Source: Dillenia suffruticosa (Eukaryota; Streptophyta; Magnoliopsida; Dilleniales; Dilleniaceae). From it: DNA of 64,000 bases. The notes under the pieces were generated by a model that made no database searches, was not told the DNA's origin, and saw only the letters and a program-made list of their open reading frames with translations. The stretch is from positions 2,986,001-3,050,000 of the forward strand of contig JAVTVX010000002.1 of assembly GCA_033439265.1 (NCBI GenBank). The letters are read 5' to 3'. Position numbers and translations under genes: made by a program. This document shows positions 24,410 through 36,800 of this stretch, in pieces; position 1 is the stretch's first letter; each line of letters starts with the position of its first letter.

Positions 24410-27400
24410 CTATGAGTGCATGGAACTTAACAACTTAAGAGCCAGCTCTTCTTGCTCAGCTAGAGTGATTGAATCAGCAACGAAACCCAAGTTATCGTTG
24501 TTTCTTTTTCCCTGTTCTTCATCGCCATCACTATCAGAGTATGTTTTTGATCTCTTACTTCTTTTCTTCACAGTTGTTTCATCATCAGACCCTGAAAGAT
24601 CCTCCTCCTCCCCATCATCAGGCCTTGCCACCTTATACTTCATCTTCTCCTTCTTCCGTTTTTCTCTCAGGCACTGCTGTTGAAGGAGCTTATCTTCCTT
24701 GTCACGTTCTTTCATTTCTTGCCTCAGCTTTGCGTATCTTTCATTGACTACAAAAAACAACAAAAAGATCAAAGAGGGGTCAAACAAATAGAGGAAAATT
24801 ATGCCGATGTCAAAACCTGAGAGCCAGATTTATCAGACCCAATAAAATATTATTTAAGATGAATTCATAGCGTAATTCTAGAGCAGCAAGAAAGTAAAGA
24901 ATCCTCCGTGTTCCTTTGAGAATTTATTTACCTATAGGTAAAGACACAAAAATGTTATACACTATCAGACATATTTACAATGTCAAATTTCTACTTAAGG
25001 GGGATTGACCAGTCACATTATCCCCACAGGCTTTGTTTTTTTTTTTCCCCCCCTTTTTTCCCCCCAACCTTGCACGATGTCCAGGACAGCGATTTCAAAG
25101 CCATCCGAGACAGAAAGGATGTGAGAGAGACAGGGAAACCCGAGAGAACAAAGGGAAAAGGAAAGAGAGAGAAGAAAGGGATAACGTTGGAGGCAATAGG
25201 CTGTGGTGGTGAATGTGGATGATGGTTGTGCACGGTGTTTCTGATAGGAAGGGAAAGTTGGAAAGATCAAAAGAAACCAAGAGGAAGGCTCCCTTGTTTT
25301 TGTTCCTGACCTAATTCAACAAGAGAGGAGTGAGGGAAAAGGTAAGAGAGAGAGAAGTAAGGGATGGTGATGAGGTGATTGACAGCGGCAGTGGCTGCGG
25401 CTGCGGCTGCGGCCAATGGCCATGAGTGGTGTTTCAGATAGGAACCGAGAAAGTGGGAATGATCGAATGACCCAGAGGAAGGCCCTCATGCAACGAAGTG
25501 GGGATGATAGGTCCCTTCCTCCCACCCTCACTGGCAGTGACATTCATCAATCACTGAGAACTACTTGAGTTCCTCTCCGATCCCTCCCTATGCCTTCAAA
25601 GAATGGGCATTCTGCTGTAAAAGAGTGGAAAAGAGCGGAGTGCAGCATAGGATGCTTTGCCAGTATTGGAGAACCAGTTGAGTTCCCCTCTGACCATTAG
25701 TTGATAAATCTGCGAGCAAGCAGTGGAGTAGAGGATAATTAGCCATTCAAAAGAGAAGCATTGGCTTCGGAAAGATAGTAGAAGCAATAGATGGCAAAGA
25801 ACGTGCCCAAGGACAAAAGAGAGGATGAGCATCATGGTCTGCAGCAGAATGCCCATGCCTGCTGCTGGTTGCTCTTCTCTAGGGATTCTTTCTTGTGGAT
25901 CAGGCAGTGATATCAACATATTCCACCGGCACCCTCTCCCCCTCTCTACACTGACAGGATTGACAGGACAGAATCCTAATTCTTGAGTTGGCGTGGTTTC
26001 GATCTCTGATTTGATGATTTGTTCTTCAAATCATCATCACAAGACATACCGGAGGGATCAGAAGGGAACTGACTGAAACGAATGTCTCCTATACCCCTTG
26101 ACAATGGTTTTAAACCTGTTGTGAGTGCTGGTTGAGGAAGGAAAAAGGGCACCACCGACATGGTGCTAATGTGACCAGTCAAGGCTCTTTGATTTTGGAA
26201 TTAACCCCCAAAACAGGGAACAATTGTATTTTTAACCCAGAAATTAAGATCTTACCAGATGTGAGCAACATGAAACTACCATCCACTCCCCCAGCTTTCA
26301 GAAAAATTTTCCAATACAACATAACAACAACCTTTGATCAAAAGTAACTATAAATACAAATATACCTTTGTCAAGCTCGAGTGTACCATTACCACCCTTG
26401 GTGTCTGCTATTGTAGCAAGTGGAGGCAGTGAGTTGCCTTCGTCATCAAAGACAACCCTTGTACCTGCTGGTCTGTGAGGGTTAATCTTTAGCTTTTTCT
26501 TCTTCAACACTCTAGTGGCAGGCCTATGAGAATAAAAGAATAGCAAACTCAGTCAGTCTAATCAACTTTCACCACCAACAAGTGAAGAGAATGATATACA
26601 CATGCATGGGATGAATTGTATAAAAGTTTAAGAACTTGACATACTGGACAGCTTCAGTTTCAGTTGCATTTATTTTCCCCTCTTTTTGGGATTCCTTGGG
26701 TAACAGAAAACCTTCATCTTTTTCTTCTTCTACATTGGATTTATCTAGAGCAGGTTCTTCTCTTGGAATATGCACAAATTCCTCCATAGTATCATTTTCT
26801 TGTTTAACATGGAAGGAGCCCTCATTGTCATTCTTGTGTTTGGTTCTTTGCTTCAAGAAACGAATCTTGGGAGTCATTGGTAGACCCAATGATGCAGAGT
26901 ATTCATCAATTGGCAGTTTTGTCACATCAAAAATTGATTTGTCTTTCTGTACATGTATGGACTTCAAATAAGTAATAAAAGCCCTTTGAGCCAGCTGTTG
27001 CATATCTGGATACTTGGCCAACAAATCTGCCAATATACTAGATATGGGATGCATTCTCATTGTATTAGCCTGGAGGGGAAACAAAGTTAAATACAGTGGC
27101 AGATCAGGTGGCATCAAATATTTAGAACAGCAAAGGAAGGAAAAGTAACAATGAGCATCCAGTTTGTTTTAGATAAAAAAACAACAAAGTGAATGTAACT
27201 GTATCTATGAAATTAGGAGAACAATAGAAACAGGACATTTGAGTCAGATAGAACCTTTACAGTCTTTATAGGTACTTTTGCAGCTTTTAATTTTTCAAGC
27301 ATCTCCATTTCTGAGGGCATCAGGAATAAAACTGATCTCCCTACAGATTGATAACGAGCGGTACGGCCAACTCTGTGTATGTAGCCTGCAACATCTTCTG

Positions 27401-30400
27401 GACAATCCACCTACACAAGTAAGAAATTTAGATTGGACCCTAGTCCTCTAATCAATTTTTCATAAATAACAGCAAATAACCAAATACTCACTTGGACAAC
27501 CCAATCAACTGCCTTGTTAAAATCAAGCCCTCTTGCAGCAACATCAGTTGAAAAGAGAACAGAACGTTGTTCACAAAATTGTGAATAAATCGCCATCCTC
27601 TTCTCCTGCTTCATTCTTCCATGAAGACACTTAATTGGAATTCCTGGATGCAATTTCTTGAACGCTTCAAAGACAAATCTCACCTTACAGGGTGGCAGAT
27701 ATCATAGTTAATAATAAGATTCTAGGGAACAACTGTCACAAGAAACCAGAAATAAACCATGAAGAATGAAATATCATAGCTGAGTCATGATTAGAACCTT
27801 CCACAATCCTCACTAATTTATGGATAACCTGATGACCATGAAATATGAAACTTCCTTTCTTTGATAAAATTAGAGACTTAACTAATCATATAGTTTTTTT
27901 AGCCGGTTCAGAGATACATTCAGATACCACAAGCATACTGGATCCCAAAAGACAGGATAACGCACTACCCAACCTCACTAAGCTGCCATGGCTTTATTCT
28001 GCCTTCTGATAAAATGCACTTTATATAAGAAAAAAGATAAAAGACTCGGGCACCAGAAATATGCACAGAGCGGAACCAGAATAATTAGTTCCAAGAGTAA
28101 CTCATATATCAAAACAAACTAGGAAAGAGGTTACAAAAACAATAGATCCAAAACCATAGGAATTCCAATACCCACGTGTTGCTCCATTAATGCAGTTCTT
28201 TCCTTCCATTACATCGTTGGGATGGCTCTCCATAACTTATATTATCCGTCTTCCTCCTTAAAAAACATCTCCCAGAAAAAGACAGGTTTTCTCAAGAAAA
28301 AAAACCATGTCAAGAAGTAGCCTTTATTTTTTGGTACGGGGATAGGGGGTTGTTAAGTTTCCATAACCTACAAGTTTGTACCAAGAAGACCAGATAGACG
28401 GATTAAACCTGAAGGGCCTTTCATCATAAGGCAGGAACCACCTGTCCCCAAAAGCTTTATTTTAATGCTTAGCCCCAAGTCTGAAAGAGCAACTTCCCGA
28501 TCTTATGGTTAAATATGTTCTGACCAAAATATCATTATTAACATTTTTCCCCACAAAATCAACTCTTTTTCCCAAGATAACCTTTATTTCCAAAACCTTC
28601 CACAACAGATAAGGATGTACTTAAGATCAAGAAGCTTCTTCACCCAACCTCACAAAAAATTAGAATGAATATGCAAACAAGGATGAGAAACACAAAGTGT
28701 CTCCTCTCCTCTTCCACCCACTGCAAAACCAAGAAATCAACCGAGAGCCAATGTTCCGATTAGCATTCTACTTAACACTTCCAACACTAAAGGAGAATGG
28801 AAAAGCAAGTTTCCCTGCCTAAGATCCCTAAAGGAACACACTCACGCATAATATCACAACCTTGTTAACAAAAATAAAAGGGACAGGTAGAAATGCATCT
28901 CTTGATCCCTAACCATCTTCTCTTAAATATGCAAAAAGAAACTCTCAGTAGATATGTTGACACTACACAGAAAGAAACCAACAGTTTAATTGCTATGTAG
29001 TTCACGGTAAACCTTTTGATTAAGATACAAAAAGTAGCTTCCATTTTTTTACCATATCATATCACACCCCTTTGATTTTTTTACAAACTGTAGCTTCCAT
29101 TTTTTGATTAAGGTTTGGACATATGCAACGAAAACCCACAAGCACACAAGTTAGAAGAAGCGAGACCTTAAGTGTAGGAGATTTAGTAAAATATTAGGAT
29201 AAACCATTGAAAAGTTGGACGTAAGTTATCCGCAAAGATAAGAGTGATAAGGGCCTAGTTGAGGTAATGACTTTAGATAGGAATGAGTGGTAGAGGAGAG
29301 TTCGAACCAATTGAATTGTTATTGTTATTGTTATTATTGTTATTGTTATTGTTAGTATCATTTACTATTACTATTACAATTACCATTGCCATTGCTATTA
29401 TTTTTATTTTAAGTTTTTATGGATAATTTATTTTTATTTATTTCATTTCATTTCATTATTTTTACTTTTATTTTTTAGTTTTTCATCTTTACTTTTGCTT
29501 TCAAAATTTAATTTAATTTTTTTTTGTCCAATATTGGTGTCTCAAACGGTCGATCTCAAAATTTGGGATTAAGTCTTAGTTTATTGTTATTGTTGTTGTA
29601 TCCTATCACACGGCTTTGATCTCAAAACTACAAATAAATTTGTCGTGAAGGCAAAGTTTGAAGTTGCTCATCCCTGACTATAGTTTTATGTCCCCAAACC
29701 AAAATAGCGTGGTATCATGAATAGCATATCATGATACCATGCTATGTACTAACAAGCCAATTTCCCAATGTCTAACAAAGCTAGGCCATTGTACAAAAAA
29801 TAATTTGTTTCGGATAGAAAAGAAACTATTTTCAAACAGAAACTACTCTTCAACATAAAGATACCTGTTTGCAGCTTGAGAGAAAAACAAGACTTTTGAA
29901 ATTAACATGTTCCTTTATAAAACTCCATAACATGTCCAACTTTTGTTCAAGAGGAACAATCATTGCATTTTGCTCCAAACGATCGGGTGTTGCTCTCTCA
30001 GCCTCTTCATGCACACCAAGGTACTCTGGATCTTTCAAACTGAGCCTTGCAAGATCCTTAACTGACTTTGTTTGTGTTGCTGAGAAAAGCAAGGTCTGTC
30101 TCTCCTTAGGCAGCTGTGAGATAATATTATTTAGGGGCTTTTTAAATCCCACATCAAGAATACGATCTGCCTCATCAAGGACGAGAATCTGTTTGATGAC
30201 AAAGGAAAAAGCACAAAAACAAAGAAATTATTACATCAAACTTCAATGCAATAAACCAATATGCAAAATTAGAACTAGAAAGAGACAATAGAAATTGCAA
30301 TTGAGGTTCATGCAATTCAATCATGCATTTGATTCAACAAAATGTCATCCGAGCTTTAATTCTTCTGAAAGATGGGAGTAGGAAGGAATGAACAGCTCGG

Positions 30401-32308
30401 AATGTATGTCAATGGAAACATAAGAATTTATTTTAAAGTAGACTCTTAAAGAATACAAACAATAAAAAGAAGCATCGACTGACACAAGTTGAAATCTCTG
30501 CACAAACACTTATTGGAATCAGTAACAGAAGAAACCTATTGGCAACAAGTTGCTTTTAATGAATAAATGTTTGAGATCACTTATACAACAATAGAATACC
30601 AATAAACTTATAAGTTAGATGGTTTCTCATAACCACTGTAGATGATGGCTATAAAGGTAACTTGCATATTCCCTTTTCTTCAAACCACCAAATGTTTGTG
30701 ACTTTGAAACTGCAGTGACTTGACAACGAATCATTACCTGAAGTTGTGAGCATTCAAAATTCACAGTCTCATCCATGTGCTGAAGCAAGCGTCCTGGGGT
30801 GCAGATCAAAATGTTAAGCTCGTTCACATGCTGTTTCTCAGTGTCAACATCTTTTCGACCACCAATTAACAGGCCAGCACTAAATGCATGGTGCTTTCCA
30901 ACAATTTTCAGTACATCAAATATTTGATCTGCCAATTCCCTTGTCGGTGATATTATGATGCTTCCTACCCCATCTTCAGGACCCCACCTTGCTCTATACA
31001 ACTTCTCTAGAACCTGAAAACAGCGGTTTACCATATATTTATCACTTTCTTTGGAGGTGAATACAAGATGTTGAAATCATGCAGCAACAGGACAAGAGAA
31101 AAATAAAACTCATTGCCACCCAAAGCCATTCAAATGTAACAAACCAATTAAATTATATCTGAAGCCCTTGGAACTACAATCTATCCCTACTTTATAGAAC
31201 CATGCACACACATCAAATAAGTTAGCTATTTAAATGGTGGGATATCTTGTTGGTAATCCTAGAGCATAAGGTAGTGCAATGTACAACTTTCTAAATTAAT
31301 GATATCCCACTACACTGGATTTGGAATTCTCAGTAGCCGACCTGTTCAAAACATATAACATTATCCTACACTACGTTGGCTTCCTGTGAAGGTGAAAAAA
31401 ATTGTCAAAAGCATGCAGCAAGGAAACCAATGCACAGAAAAAAATTCAACTCAAATTTAACAAACCTGTAAAAATCTAAATACCATTGGAACACCAATTT
31501 AGCACTGTAGATCAATACAAGAAATTCTAACGATGCAGCAAAAAAATAAGAGACGGACAAAAACCACAAACACCAAAACTATTAAAAATTCAACAAACCC
31601 ATAAATTTCAAATTCCAATCCCTAGCAACTAACCCAAATCATGCAGCAATAAAACAGAGTAAAAATTAAAATCATTCCCACAAAAAAAAATTAAAATTCA
31701 AAAAAAAAAAAAACATACAAAAATGAAACTCTAGAAATGAGCAATTTCCGCATACTTAACAACAATTTCCGCTGGACGTAAATACAATATACTCCAAAAA
31801 AAAATGCAAGAAAAAAAACCAATTGACACCACAAACCACCAAAATCAACAAATTTATACTAATTCAAATCCTCAAAACCCTAAATCACTTATCTACTCAC
31901 CGGAATGATGAATGCCAAGGTCTTCCCAGAACCAGTTTTTGCCGCACCTAGAACATCCCGACCGCACAAGGCGTGCGGCAATGAAGCTCTTTGAATATCA
32001 GTCATGACCTTATAATTCGCTTCACGCAATCCATCTTTGGATTTCTGAGACAATGGCATTTGACTAAACAACTTGCAACCTGAGTACTGAGAGAATGAGT
32101 TTGCATTGATGCGACCAATTGGCATGTCTTTCAGCAACGGAGGATCGGAGAGAGGGTTGGAGCCTGGGTCGGGTTTGCCAAATTCGATCCATGATTCGAG
32201 TAATTCGATTTCTTCTTTTTCTTCGTGTCGCTCCTTTACCTTCGGCGAAACGAAGTGCTTTCGATTTTGCTTGGCTGAATTGTTGTTCTTGGGTTTTGAC
32301 CTTTTCAT
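24410..32308 (-). CDS. RH32: DEAD-box ATP-dependent RNA helicase 32 (DDX10/Dbp4 type)
   Basis: Nucleolar RNA helicase of the Dbp4/DDX10 group, which in yeast acts in SSU-processome rearrangement and U14 release during 18S maturation. Exons (minus): 32308-31901, 31013-30738, 30188-29865, 27683-27492, 27410-27255, 27069-26645, 26523-26366, 24747-24410; phases agree and give 758 aa. Motifs in order: Q motif (Gln106), motif [11 protein letters not shown] (to residue 130), Ia SPTRELA, Ib TPGR, II DEAD (233-236), III SAT (264-266), [11 protein letters not shown] (about 381-390), [10 protein letters not shown] (412-419). All catalytic residues are intact. The C-terminal third carries the Dbp4-type [12 protein letters not shown](A)GTRVVF block, then Lys/Glu-rich sequence with acidic Ser patches ([16 protein letters not shown]). 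The exon 6 donor is set at CA|GTATGT, because only that gives the phase needed for AVQ-PATRV. It ends at TAG 24410. Confidence 0.94.
25085..25505 (+). repeat. Diverged tandem duplication inside RH32 intron 7
   Basis: Two consecutive units of about 200 bp (about 25115-25300 and 25330-25500) share the same order of phrases. These are a GAGAGAGAAG..AGGGAT block, a block near CACGGTGTTTCTGATAGGAA / GTGGTGTTTCAGATAGGAAC, then AAAG(T)TGG..AGATC/TGATCG..AGAGGAAGGC. The second unit has a GCTGCG repeat. The region is GC-richer than the surrounding intron and preceded by a T/C homopolymer block at 25028-25066. No gene seen. Confidence 0.55.
29310..29420 (+). repeat. TTATTG-type simple repeat in RH32 intron 3
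   Basis: A run of TTATTG/TTATTA units decays into further T-rich low-complexity sequence. It lies in the 2.2-kb intron between the exon ending at 29865 and the exon starting at 27683, which otherwise shows no feature. Confidence 0.6.
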
Positions 32309-32369
32309 TGTGTTAGGGATTTTCCAGTTTGAAGCGTTAGAATTTGTTACGGCAAGCGATGAGAGAGAT

Positions 32370-32377
32370 TAGGGTTT
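32370..32377 (-). promoter_or_regulatory. Telo-box in the RH32 leader/promoter
   Basis: TAGGGTTT on the plus strand reads AAACCCTA for the minus-strand gene, 62 bp upstream of the ATG at 32308. A related GGTTTAGGG lies at about 32402. Same class of element as upstream of URB1. Confidence 0.5.
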
Positions 32378-32459
32378 TAATGTGGAGAGAGAATGTAGGT
32401 GGGTTTAGGGCTTTAGTAAATTGGAGAAAATAAAACGAAGCGTTTCAAGTTTGTTGTAT

Positions 32460-33600
32460 ATCCAAACGCAACATAAGGAACCCAAAAATTAACGGGTTTT
32501 GAATTATTATTATTATTATTGAAGGTTTTTTTGCAAGTATGATGCTGGGATTCGAGGACAGACCGGGTGGGTTCAGTCACGTGCAAGTATTTGGGTACAT
32601 TGAAATTAATTTCTAAATTAATAAAATTTATGAGAAAAAATAATAATTAATCGGATTTTATTATTAGAAGCGGAAAGAATAATTTAAAAGTTAAAATTTT
32701 AAAACTCCAAACATAATTATGAATTTATAAAATTACTAAGTTTGTGTAAAAAAAAAAAAAGAAAAAGAGGAAAACAAAGCGATAAAAAAATTAACTGTGA
32801 TTTATTTAATTCTTTTAAATAAAATTCGTTTATTTTGATGTGGTGATTAGAAAATTTTAATAGAATGAAAAGCAATTAAAATAAAATATTATTTTTAAAA
32901 TATTATTAAAAATGATCATATATGTGATAAATTTATTATATACGATACAAAAATACTATATGAATTACGTGTTTTTTAGACCAAGCGCCTACTTAGCAAT
33001 CTATATTAATGATTTTTAATTTATTTATCGACTCAATAAAAAATGTCTTTTCTTATTCCTATTTCAAGCAAACATTTTTCCTTTTCCTAATTTTTCATTT
33101 TTCATTTTTACTCATATTCAAATTCCTTTTTTTAAATTTTTTTTACTCTCTTTGTGGTTGATTAGACGATACAATATAAAATTTGAGATTATCGTCGATA
33201 TTTAGCACTTATTTTTCTCTCACAACACTAGCCTTCTTGTTTGGAGTGGTAGAATGAATATTTCATTAAATTTTATTTTTAAAATATTTTTAATTGATTA
33301 TTTTTTAACAATATTATCGAATATAATTTGACAAATATATATATATTATTTTTTTTAATTAGATAAAATAAAAAACACATCTTTTTTATATATTGTGTAA
33401 TACCATCAAAACAAAATAAAATAAAATAAAATAAAATAAATAAAATCTTTATTATTAAAGAAAACACTAATAAAAAATAACGTAATTGTTAAATTTCTGA
33501 AAGATATTTATAAATTTCATATTTTCTCTTTTTTATCTTTTATCCGACTATTTTCTTTAATTAGTAATTATCATTTGTGAGTTGACTTAGGGCAAGTGTT
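32460..33600. other. AT-rich intergenic spacer between divergent RH32 and CID4-like genes
   Basis: No gene is seen. It includes a (ATT)n stretch near 32505, poly(A) near 32750 and a (TAAAA)n microsatellite at about 33413-33445. The region from 33600 to 33850 is GA/CT-rich and probably holds the CID4 promoter and leader. Confidence 0.6.
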
Positions 33601-33852
33601 CATTTCTGGTTTACAAAACCGAAACGACGTCGTTTAATTTGAGAAAAACACCCAAACCAAGCAGCACTCGATCAGAAATCAAAAAATAAAAAATAAAAGG
33701 AAAGGAAAGAAGACAATTCACCTTCGTTTCCAGATCTCTCCGCTCTCTGCAGCTGCAACCTACTAAATACTGAGAGAGGGAGACGGGTAGAGGCACTGGT
33801 ACTGCATAAACCACTTGGGTTGTTAAATCGAATTCAAGAAAGAGAGACGAAG

Positions 33853-36800
33853 ATGGGTAGCAGAAACAGAGTCTTGTCAGATGACTCTTCAACCATTTCT
33901 GCAACTCTCAGTGACGCTTTGCTATTCACAACTATGTGCATCATCGGTCTTCCCGTCGAGGTTCACATCAAAGACGGTTCTGTTTACCATGGCATCTTTT
34001 ACACCGCCTCTGCTCGCAAGGGTTATGGTGCGTTCTTGGCTTTTCTTTATTAGCCCCAACTTTACGTCCCAACATCTCATTTCCTTAGATTTTCTTCCCG
34101 GGTTTTAATTTTCATGAGAAGTTGTATCTGGTTTTGCTTACTTGTTTGAATTTATGCATGATTTGGAATGGATTTGACAAGATCCGTATGGGTTTTTATC
34201 CTATTTGGCATAGTGTCTACCTGAGTTTACAAGATTTAGAATAACTTTATGATGCCAAGGTTGATTTGAATATGCCCCTTTTGTGGATGTTATGTAGCGA
34301 GTTTATTCAAGTTCTCTCTCACTCTCTTTCTCAGATGTTGTGTTGAAAATGGCAAAGATGATTAAGAAGGGGAAGAGTGATGCAAATGTAGCAGATGGAG
34401 GATTGATAGAGACATTGGTAGTCCTTTCTGGGGATCTTGTTCAAATTGTTGTCAAGGCACGTTGTTCTTTTTTCTCTTGGTGTTTTTGATAATCACATTT
34501 CAGATGCTGTGTACTGTCATTTTAATTAACAAATCATACTATTAGGAGACAGGAAAAAGTCAATGATCGAAATAACTACATTCAAATCCATCATGTGCTT
34601 TTTAACAACCAACAAAATCATGTCATATCAGATTTTGCCATTTCGATCATTGACCTTCTTGGTCTAAATACTGTAAATCTTATATAACGGCCATAACTGT
34701 TCCTATCTTTCTGTATTCAGGGAATTATGCTTCCTGCAGATGTTGAAGCTTGCAAGATAGCTGCTGGTGATACAGAAGCTACTGGGGGCATTCAATGTCC
34801 AGAAAGCAAGCCAAAAACTATAAATTTAGCAAATTGCAAGGAGGGTAACGAGCTGGCCAATAAAACAAGGTAATATTTTTATCTTTGTTTGTATCTCTTG
34901 ATCAGATTATGCAGAACAGAAGTTTTGCATTTGGTCTCTTTCTTGTTATTGCCATATTTGATTTGATGCTTCAAATCCTCGGAGACTAAAGATCAAGAAT
35001 TGTTGGAAAAAAATTTGATAAATTTTTTTCCTTTTTGTTTCTTGAAGGAACTGAAAAAATATTTTTGATAAAGATATGCTCCAATGTTCACACTTGCCAA
35101 TCCTTGCCCATGAAACAATCACCTTGGCTTTTTCAGTTTTTATGGACTTTACGAATTTTTATCTCTTGTATGTTAGGAGACCTGTTTGCCTTTGTACTGT
35201 TGGTTGTCTCAACCATCGGAAAGCTATGAAACACAGTCGCTATCTTAAGTATGAAATTATTGCATGATTTTGAAATAACTTTTTGGTTGACTATGAAGTC
35301 TATGAATTCTGAAAATATAGACATTAAGTTGAGTTCTCAACCCACTAATCACTAGGGTGATGCTCTTCTTTGCATGTTATTTGCTATCTTGCTTGAGTAA
35401 GGATCCTACCTAATCCTCCATGCAAAATAAGCCACTGTGAAGAGGCACCAACGTGCAATATGGCTGTGGGTTTTTGCGGACATGGAAAGGGAAGTGGATG
35501 GTTCCAAGCTTGGTCATGACAACTAATTGCATGGAGGTTCCCAAAATATCTATATAGTTGTGACCCACAATAGACTCAAACAGAATTTTGGATCCTCTTC
35601 TATAAGTTGCATGGGAGAGTGAGAAAGACTGTTTACTGGCATCATTCTAACATTCTTTGTAAAATTATATCTTAGCTCCATTACAGTAGACTGCTTACGG
35701 GTGAGATATGTCCAGGCTTTCTCTGGTGGACAAATTGGAGATCTAACAATCTCATGCATGGACATCTTCTTTTGAAAATCAAGTGTCCTAGCGGTTAATG
35801 CGTTGTGTGGTGCTCTCAGAAATTTTATTGATAGTATCAAACCAAATATTGTATTCACTCATTTTGATTCCTTTGCTCTATGTCGTAGTTCGTTTGGCTA
35901 TCTTCTGATAATGTGGATCCAGAAACTTGGTGAATTTTTGTCAAAGACTAAGCATGAGTGGCATAAATGGATTGGTTGAATGCTAGGTGCTACTTAGGGA
36001 ACAAACAACAGCCTTAATTTTAGAGGAGGAACAAAAGTATAAGTAAAAGATTAATATCAAGGTCGCGCCACGCGTTATGGCATTTAAAAACTTTTAGATC
36101 AGCAATATTTCATTTGGATCTCCTTGACCTTGTCAAACTTTAGTTTTGTTTAGTTTTTGTTTTTGTTTTTGTTTTTGGGTCAAAGGGATGAGGGGATATA
36201 CTCGATCTTTGGGCCTTTAATATAGACAATGATTTCAAGTTATTCGGGTTGCCATTTGAGCCAAGCCTCCTGGGTCGACCTTGTCAAAGATCGTGCTTTC
36301 AGATCTCCCTCCCATCCAACAATTGTATAAATTCCTTCATTGTATTAGGCTAGTAAACCTAAACATTGTAGGTTTACGAGAGAAACCTGCTAGGATGCAG
36401 AAAGCATTTGTTGTTTTATTATTATTATTATTTTTTATAGAGTTATGGAGACAATTGACTTCGCATGCCTTACAACATTTAGCCATCTTTCCACTTAGCA
36501 GTCTCTTTGTTTCTGGAGATGTGTTCAACCCCTCTCCCCACCTGCTCAACTTGTTACTAGACGTTGCTTTAGGGCTTGCAAAATAAACTTGACTTGCTTC
36601 AATCTGAAAGAGGGCAAGCTCTACAGCCTTGGCTACCTTTTGCCTGCTTCTACATTACTATGCTTTAATCTATGAGTATAGTTAGGCGGCTATATCAACC
36701 GTTCTACACATGCATTTGAATTCTTTCTTGGTTATCTTCCCAAGTTTCTCATGATTTTGAATATAATTTTGATCTTCATTCCATTGGACAAGTGGATTAT

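Noticed and set aside
25316..25919. Minus-strand frames in RH32 intron 7
   Set aside because: Products of purine-rich duplicated sequence; no conserved motif and they interrupt a well-supported exon 7-exon 8 junction.
35550..35858. 102-codon minus-strand frame in CID4 intron 3
   Set aside because: No recognisable domain, atypical composition, and no splice partners; could be old repeat debris.
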